From Paenarthrobacter sp. PH39-S1 (GTDB lineage Bacteria > Actinomycetota > Actinomycetes > Actinomycetales > Micrococcaceae), in the NCBI RefSeq assembly GCF_030063245.1, contig NZ_JASISR010000002.1, forward strand, positions 205,507 to 269,506: a stretch of DNA of 64,000 bases. The letters run 5' to 3'. The notes beneath the pieces are model-generated. The model was given only the letters and a program-made list of their open reading frames with translations, made no database searches and was not told where the DNA came from. This document shows positions 63,016-64,000 of this stretch, piece by piece; the first letter of the stretch is position 1, and each line of letters starts with the position of its first letter. The position numbers and the translations under genes are program-made.

Positions 63016-63504
63016 ATGAAGCACGACGTCACCATCGAGATCCCGCGCGGGTCCCGCGTTAAGTACGAAGTTGACCATGAAACCGGCCGGGTCCGGCTGG
63101 ACCGGGTGCTCTTTACCTCCATGGGTTACCCCACGCATTACGGTTATTTCGATAACACTCTCGGTGAGGACGGCGATCCGCTGGATGCGCTGGTGCTGCT
63201 GCAGGAATACGATCTGCATCCCGGTGTCGTGGTTGAGGCACGTCCGATCGGGGTGTTCAATATGACGGACGACGGCGGCGGGGACGCCAAGGTGATCTGC
63301 GTCCTCGACGACAAGCGCTACGACCACATCCAGGAAATCTCCGATGTGGACGACTTCCTGATCAAGGAAATCGAGCACTTCTTCACGCATTACAAGGATC
63401 TGGAACCCGGCAAATGGGTCAAGGCGGAGGGCTGGGACGACCGCGCCGCCGCGGAGGTCGAGCTCGAAGCTTCGATCAAGCGCTTCGTGCCGACCGCGCA
63501 CTAG
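63016..63504 (+). CDS. ppa: Inorganic pyrophosphatase (family I)
   Basis: A 162-aa soluble pyrophosphatase. It begins [21 protein letters not shown]. Catalytic residues are in [24 protein letters not shown] (in parts, with the DxDPxD acids), then [23 protein letters not shown] 63016 follows AAGGAG. Its length is typical of bacterial family I enzymes. Divergent from dacB. Confidence 0.97.
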   Translation: MKHDVTIEIPRGSRVKYEVDHETGRVRLDRVLFTSMGYPTHYGYFDNTLGEDGDPLDALVLLQEYDLHPGVVVEARPIGVFNMTDDGGGDAKVICVLDDKRYDHIQEISDVDDFLIKEIEHFFTHYKDLEPGKWVKAEGWDDRAAAEVELEASIKRFVPTAH

Positions 63505-63996
63505 ACTGGCTGCCTATACCTTGCGGCGGCTCGCGCACCTGGTGAACCCCCGATTGGTCAGCCAGAGCAAGAAAATTCTCCGATGACAATTAAGATGACA
63601 AATAAACCGTCAGCAAGTCGTAGTGTCATTCCCGTGCTTTCATGACACCAACGTGAAACCAAATGCACGGGATCGGCGCCCGTCCGGACCGGTGCAGCCG
63701 TGGCCCGGGGCAGCCGCGGCCGGGTTCATGGTGTACCTGCTTTAGCTGCCGCCGCTTCGCAGTCGATAGCGGATGGTATCCAGATCGGCCAGCTCCCCGG
63801 AAGCCACGTCGATGGTCAGGTCATAAGCTTGCCTTCCGTCATGCCGCCACGGCCAGTGCTTCCTCAAGCGTCAGACCCGGATCCGCGAGTAAGAACTTTT
63901 TGACAGGGGTGTGTTAAACCGAACAAGTGCCCCTTGAGCTGGGAAAATAGTAGTTGCGAAGCCAAAATTTTCCAGACAGAGAAGGACACCTGTTCA
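63505..63996. other. Intergenic region after ppa, AT-richer than average
   Basis: Holds AT-rich blocks around 63570-63665 and 63895-63975. On the minus strand a short frame ending near 63744 reads TIDVASGELADLDTIRYRL, which looks protein-like but has no credible start. It may be a coding remnant. I call no gene with confidence. Confidence 0.35.
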
Positions 63997-64000
63997 GTGG
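63997..64000 (+). CDS. Possible start of the next gene, cut by the window edge
   Basis: A GTG at 63997-63999 lies 11 nt after AGAAGGA. Only one codon is inside the window, so nothing more can be said. Confidence 0.25.

Noticed and set aside
63663..63917. 84-aa plus-strand frame after ppa
   Set aside because: No ribosome site, many Cys/Arg/Pro residues and no recognisable domain.

Overview
The window is high-GC actinobacterial chromosome, almost certainly from the Micrococcaceae (Arthrobacter and relatives). Supporting signs are the gene order hpt-ftsH-folE-folP-folB-folK-DUF3180-PH-PH-DUF2520-panC-lysS-lsr2-clpC, the radA-disA-mutY block, Lsr2, DhaKLM with a DhaM-HPr fusion, and frequent GTG starts with 4-bp ATGA/GTGA overlaps. 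There is one tRNA (Lys, anticodon TTT), and no rRNA, CRISPR array, prophage or insertion sequence.

Layout. 1-3.8 kb: PTS genes (fruA, cut by the window edge and carrying an apparent one-base frameshift, then ptsI and ptsH). 4-9.9 kb: a ProP-like symporter, an SDR enzyme, a small acetyltransferase, a membrane protein, two unassigned ORFs that may be one split gene, tRNA-Lys and a conserved unknown. 10.1-14.7 kb: a compact accessory locus with a small acidic protein, a SARP-type regulator, a secreted CxxC-repeat protein, an M50-type membrane metalloprotease and three short homologous peptides sharing the motif LPSRETLLL. 14.7-22.4 kb: a possible structured RNA, the PhoU-like/Pit phosphate pair, pstSCAB with an upstream PHO-box-like repeat, and a FUSC protein. 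22.5-27.3 kb: radA, disA, an unknown membrane-anchored protein and mutY. 27.3-30.1 kb: dhaKLM and a CsbD protein. 30.3-42.4 kb: a sugar-oxidation or stress region with a second FUSC protein, a dienelactone hydrolase, an enolase-superfamily enzyme, a pyruvate-oxidase-like enzyme, a GMC oxidoreductase with a gluconate dehydrogenase subunit 3 partner, MarR, SDR and GH15. 42.5-64 kb: mostly core genes (argA, clpC, lsr2, lysS, panC, folate pathway, ftsH, hpt, tilS, a DUF2342 metalloprotease, dacB, ppa).

Most interesting region: 10.1-14.7 kb. The three peptides (65, 65 and 67 aa) look like precursor peptides. The first and second lie downstream of promoter regions that each carry three 7-bp units (CRRTAAC, mostly CAGTAAC) at an exact 11-bp period, followed after exactly 9 nt by TATCTACT. 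That geometry is the classical SARP operator, and a SARP gene lies about 1 kb upstream. A hairpin follows each peptide gene. The only enzyme in the locus is an M50-like membrane metalloprotease whose N-terminus resembles a PqqD/RRE peptide-binding domain. I read this as a self-contained, SARP-controlled peptide production or processing system. No standard RiPP modification enzyme is present.

A second possible regulon joins the sugar-oxidation genes. The exact 9-mer ATTGCGCAA sits in a palindromic site beside marR and its divergent operon, and again just upstream of the GH15-SDR operon about 4 kb away.
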